The notes under the pieces: model-generated
Databases searched by the model: none
Told to the model about the DNA's origin: nothing
What the model saw: the letters and a program-made list of their open reading frames with translations, nothing else
DNA from: Mumia sp. Pv4-285
GTDB lineage: Bacteria > Actinomycetota > Actinomycetes > Propionibacteriales > Nocardioidaceae
DNA length: 64,000 bases
Direction: 5' to 3'
Assembly (NCBI RefSeq): GCF_041320275.1
Contig: NZ_CP162023.1
Coordinates: 248,001 to 312,000, forward strand
Shown here: positions 61,441-64,000 of the stretch, piece after piece
Numbering within the stretch: the stretch's first letter is position 1
Layout: each line of letters begins with the position of its first letter
Translations under genes and position numbers: made by a program

Positions 61441-61983
61441 CTATCCGCCGGCTCGACGCAGGGCGCTGTCGAGGGTGCGCATGAGCTCGGCGACGCGCCC
61501 CCGCCCCGCCGGAGCCGCCGGGTACCGCGAGAGCACGTCGATGAGCGCGGGTGTGGCGCGCTGTCGCGCCGCCTCGAGCGAGGCGGCCGCGGCGCCCGCG
61601 TCGCCTGCTGCCTCCAGCTCGGCGACGCGCGCCGCGCACGCGGCCGCCCGGAGGATGTGCCCGACCTGCGTCGCCTTCGCGATCGGGTGCAGGTATGCCG
61701 CAGCCGCGGCGTCGCCCGATGCTCGCGCCGCGAGCTGGGCCGCCTCGGTCATGACGTCCTTGGCAGCGCGGTGGGCCTCCACGGCGGCGGTGCGCTGCAG
61801 GGCCGTACGGGGGGCTCCGTCGGCGAAGGCCCACGCGGCGTCGAGGGCCGCGCGAGGACGCGGGTCGGCCGGGTCTTCGGCCTCGAACACGGGCAACGAC
61901 TGCTCAGCGCTCTGCGCTGCGAACCGCGCGACGGTGCGCAGCTCGTCCATCGTCAGCGCGAAGTCCCCGGGTGCCTGCTCCAT
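61441..61983 (-). CDS. Imm5-like putative immunity protein
   Basis: 180 helical, Ala-rich residues. MDELRTVARFAAQSAEQSLP, then ADPRPRAALDAAWAF and the most conserved block AAAAYLHPIAKATQVGHIL near 95-113 match a family databases label 'putative immunity protein' (Imm5-related). No polymorphic toxin is adjacent, so that label is only a fold-level guess. Start ATG 61983 or ATG 61995 (MIGSMEQ). Convergent with the FG-GAP gene 5 bp away. Confidence 0.75.
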   Translation of the reverse strand: MEQAPGDFALTMDELRTVARFAAQSAEQSLPVFEAEDPADPRPRAALDAAWAFADGAPRTALQRTAAVEAHRAAKDVMTEAAQLAARASGDAAAAAYLHPIAKATQVGHILRAAACAARVAELEAAGDAGAAAASLEAARQRATPALIDVLSRYPAAPAGRGRVAELMRTLDSALRRAGG

Positions 61984-62009
61984 CGACCCGATCATCCCAC
62001 CGCAGGGCC

Positions 62010-62837
62010 TCAGGCCGTACGGCGCCGGAACAGCCGCGCGGAGGCCACCGCCGAGACGACGAGGATGAGTGCGCACCAGCCCAGTGCCCACCAGGCCTGG
62101 GTGCCGACCACCTGATCGGTCGTGCCCGACCCCATCCACAGGCTGCGCAGCGTCTCGATGACCGGCGTCATCGGCTGGTGCTCCGCGAACCCGCGCAGCG
62201 CCGTCGGCAGGGTGTCGGCGGGGACGAACGCCGTGCTGACGTAGGGCAGGAACGCCAGCACCATCGTGAACGCGTTCGCCGCGTCCTTGGACCGCGCGAG
62301 CAGGCCGACGGTCGCCGCGAGCCAGGAGATCGCCAGCACGAACAGCGCGAGGAGGCCGATCGCCGCAACCCACTCGGCCACCCCTGCGTCGGGCCGCCAC
62401 CCGATGAGCAGGGCCACGCCGATGACGAGCGCGGTCGCGATCGCGTTGCGGGCGACACTGGCGACGACGTGGCCGACGACCACCGACCCGGCCGCGATCG
62501 GCATCGACCGGAAGCGGTCGACGATGCCGTTCGTCATGTCGTCAGCGACCGCCACCGCCGTCGTCCCCGCGCCGAAACCCGCGCACAGCAGGATGATCCC
62601 GGGCACGACGTAGTCGACGTACGCTCCGCCGGTCGACATCGCTCCGCCGAACACGTAGACGAAGAGCAGCATCAGCGCCACGGGCAGGGCGAGCGCAGTG
62701 AAGAACGCCTCGGGGTCGCGCGCCGAGCGGATCAGGCCGCGGCGGATCATCACGCGCGAGTCGAGGACCACGTCGTTGAGACGGCTCGCGGCGAGTCGGC
62801 TCGCGGTGACGGGGGTCGTGGTCGTGGCGCTGCTCAT
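62010..62837 (-). CDS. ABC-2 exporter permease (DrrB-like)
   Basis: 275 residues with six helices in the DrrB pattern (PVALMLLFVYVFGGAM near 52-67; FRSMPIAAGSVVVGHV near 109-124). Partner of the DrrA-like ATPase, whose stop overlaps its ATG (ATGA). Exports a hydrophobic drug or lipid; substrate unknown. Confidence 0.92.
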   Translation of the reverse strand: MSSATTTTPVTASRLAASRLNDVVLDSRVMIRRGLIRSARDPEAFFTALALPVALMLLFVYVFGGAMSTGGAYVDYVVPGIILLCAGFGAGTTAVAVADDMTNGIVDRFRSMPIAAGSVVVGHVVASVARNAIATALVIGVALLIGWRPDAGVAEWVAAIGLLALFVLAISWLAATVGLLARSKDAANAFTMVLAFLPYVSTAFVPADTLPTALRGFAEHQPMTPVIETLRSLWMGSGTTDQVVGTQAWWALGWCALILVVSAVASARLFRRRTA

Positions 62838-63775
62838 CGGAGGGCCTCCTGGGTCGGCGCGGTGAGGGTGAGGAAGACGTCGTCGAGGCTGGGCGCGTGC
62901 ATGCCGACGCGGCGAGGCGACGCGTCCGCGGCGGCGAGCGTGTCGAGCAGGGTGCGCAGGCTGTCGGGCGCACTGTCGGTGGGGACGTCGACCGTGAGGA
63001 GAACGGGATCCGCAGTGACTCCGGGCGTACGCACCGCGGCGAGTGCGGCCTCGTACCCGGCCGCGTCGCCGTAGGTCAGGCGGACGACGTCGCCGGCGAC
63101 CTGCGTCTTGAGCTCCTCCGGGCTCCCCTCGGCGACGATGCGGCCGCCGTCGAGGACGGAGATCCGGTCGGCGAGCTGGTCGGCCTCCTCGAGGTACTGC
63201 GTGGTCAGCAGCACGGTGACCCCGGTGCCGGCGAGCTCGCGCACCGTCGCCCAGACCTGGTCGCGACTGCGGGGATCCAGGCCGGTGGTCGGCTCGTCGA
63301 GGAACAGCAGCGTCGGCGGCACGACCATGCTCATCGCGAGGTCGAGGCGGCGTCGCTGGCCCCCGGAGTACGTCCCGGCGCGCCGGTCGGCGATCGCGGC
63401 CAGGTCGAACCGCGCGATCAGCTCGTCGGTGCGGGCGGCGCTCTCGACTCGGGACAGCCGCCGGAGCCGGGCGACCATCGACAGGTTCTCGCGGGTCGTC
63501 AGCATCTCGTCGACGGCGGCGTACTGGCCGGTGAGGCTGATCTGCCCGCGTACGGCTCGGGCCTCGCGGGCGACGTCGTGGCCCGCCACGCGTGCCGAGC
63601 CGCCGTCGTACCCGATGAGGGTCGCCAGGATGCGCACGAGGGTGGTCTTGCCGGCGCCGTTGGCGCCGAGGAGGCCGTGCACGCTGCCGGTCTCGATCGC
63701 GAGGTCGACGCCACGGAGGACCTTGGTGGACCCGTAGCTCTTGGTGAGGCCGGCGACCTCTACTGTGTATGCCAT
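62834..63775 (-). CDS. Daunorubicin-resistance-type ABC ATPase (DrrA-like)
   Basis: 313 residues. Walker A GANGAGKTT near 37-45, signature YSGGQRRRLDLA near 135-146, Walker B LLFLDEPTTGLDP near 155-167, and the DrrA C-terminal domain with the GVTADPVLLTV stretch near 243, ending SLDDVFLTLTA. First gene of the drrAB operon; divergent from a TetR-type gene with an inverted repeat between them, so the exporter is probably induced when a drug releases that repressor. Confidence 0.93.
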   Translation of the reverse strand: MAYTVEVAGLTKSYGSTKVLRGVDLAIETGSVHGLLGANGAGKTTLVRILATLIGYDGGSARVAGHDVAREARAVRGQISLTGQYAAVDEMLTTRENLSMVARLRRLSRVESAARTDELIARFDLAAIADRRAGTYSGGQRRRLDLAMSMVVPPTLLFLDEPTTGLDPRSRDQVWATVRELAGTGVTVLLTTQYLEEADQLADRISVLDGGRIVAEGSPEELKTQVAGDVVRLTYGDAAGYEAALAAVRTPGVTADPVLLTVDVPTDSAPDSLRTLLDTLAAADASPRRVGMHAPSLDDVFLTLTAPTQEALR

Positions 63776-63798
63776 ACGCTAAACCGTATACGGCATAC
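63767..63798. promoter_or_regulatory. Operator between drrAB and the TetR gene
   Basis: GTATGCC (63767) and GGCATAC (63792) form an inverted repeat; inside, CATACG and CGTATACGG repeat the motif. It overlaps the drrA start codon, as expected for repression. Confidence 0.55.
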
Positions 63799-63817
63799 GC
63801 AGAGCCGGTCAAGGCCC

Positions 63818-63823
63818 TATCGT
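63818..63823 (+). promoter_or_regulatory. Probable -10 of the TetR gene
   Basis: TATCGT, about 32 bp before ATG 63856, leaving room for the GAGGAGG ribosome-binding site. Confidence 0.4.
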
Positions 63824-63855
63824 GGCTCCCACCGGACCAGGGACGAGGAGGTGCG

Positions 63856-64000
63856 ATGGCCGACGGCGAGATGCAGCTTCCGGACGAGCTCGCGCTGCTG
63901 TGGGGACGCAGGAGCGGCAGTCGCCGCGGCCCGCGTCCCGAGCTCGATGCGAGCGCCATCGTCGCCGCCGCGGTCGAGATCGCCGACTCCGAAGGCCTCG
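63856..64000 (+). CDS. TetR-family regulator (partial, runs off right edge)
   Basis: Only 48 codons are present. After a ~27-residue lead rich in Arg and Gly, LDASAIVAAAVEIADSEGL is the first helix of a TetR DNA-binding domain. GAGGAGG precedes ATG 63856. Its position, divergent from drrAB across an inverted repeat, marks it as the likely repressor of the exporter and of itself. Confidence 0.82.
   Translation, partial: MADGEMQLPDELALLWGRRSGSRRGPRPELDASAIVAAAVEIADSEGL

Noticed and set aside
61441-61983. Contact-dependent toxin/immunity locus
   Set aside because: Only an Imm5-like protein is present; neighbours are an FG-GAP protein without toxin domain and an ABC exporter.

Overview
The window is a stretch of high-GC actinobacterial chromosome, most likely from a Nocardioidaceae-like genus (Nocardioides, Mumia or Aeromicrobium relatives). 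This rests on the GC content, the frequent CGTACG/GTACG strings, heavy use of GTG starts, the tRNA-Ser, SRP RNA and dnaX neighbourhood, and short 'TCTCGATCGCTTCGCGCCTC' dispersed repeats. I see no insertion sequence, prophage, CRISPR array or rRNA. Genes are dense, about 65 CDS on both strands, usually overlapping by 1-4 nt inside operons.

Layout. 1-4.4 kb: end of a YjbQ-family gene, then a Tau-type sulfonate ABC transporter divergent from an SsuD monooxygenase. 4.4-11.1 kb: a DUF4287 gene, an ABC exporter with histidine kinase and LuxR-type regulator in one operon, and a polar amino-acid ABC transporter. 11.1-20.1 kb: tandem repeats, an AraC regulator, an MFS pump, a secreted peptidoglycan-binding protein, a DHFR-like reductase, a secreted heparinase II/III-like enzyme, a PucR regulator and a DadA-like oxidase. 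20.2-28.0 kb: ACT-domain protein, SDR, transhydrogenase pntAB, an AbiEi/DUF559-like gene between two copies of a palindromic repeat, upp, tadA with its partner, and tRNA-Ser(CGA). 28.0-36.7 kb: a VanY-like peptidase divergent from a VanRS-like two-component system, a HAD phosphatase, an iron-regulated siderophore-interacting protein, an S1 protease, a LytR_C protein with a small VapB-like partner, and a DUF6351 protein. 36.7-40 kb: tRNA-Ser(GGA), SRP RNA and dnaX. 40.1-54.1 kb: a secreted protein, a hydrolase, a fused PabB-PabC-PabA folate enzyme, a membrane/cupredoxin cluster, a second NarL-type two-component system and an MMPL transporter. 54.1-64 kb: ybaB, recR and a DUF5063 gene, a prolyl oligopeptidase, an MFS pump fused to a winged helix, a seven-repeat FG-GAP protein, an Imm5-like protein, a DrrAB exporter and the start of a TetR gene.

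Two cross-cutting patterns stand out. First, at least 15 genes carry a TANNNT hexamer exactly 6 or 7 nt before the start codon, the geometry of leaderless transcription; this fixes many start codons. Second, three families of short palindromic or dispersed repeats are scattered here. They sit between genes but also lie in frame inside coding sequence: one copy is in the dnaX linker, and two different families form both interdomain linkers of the PabB-PabC-PabA open reading frame. One family also brackets the AbiEi-like gene as direct repeats. These repeat-built linkers and the bracketed cassette are the most unusual things here.
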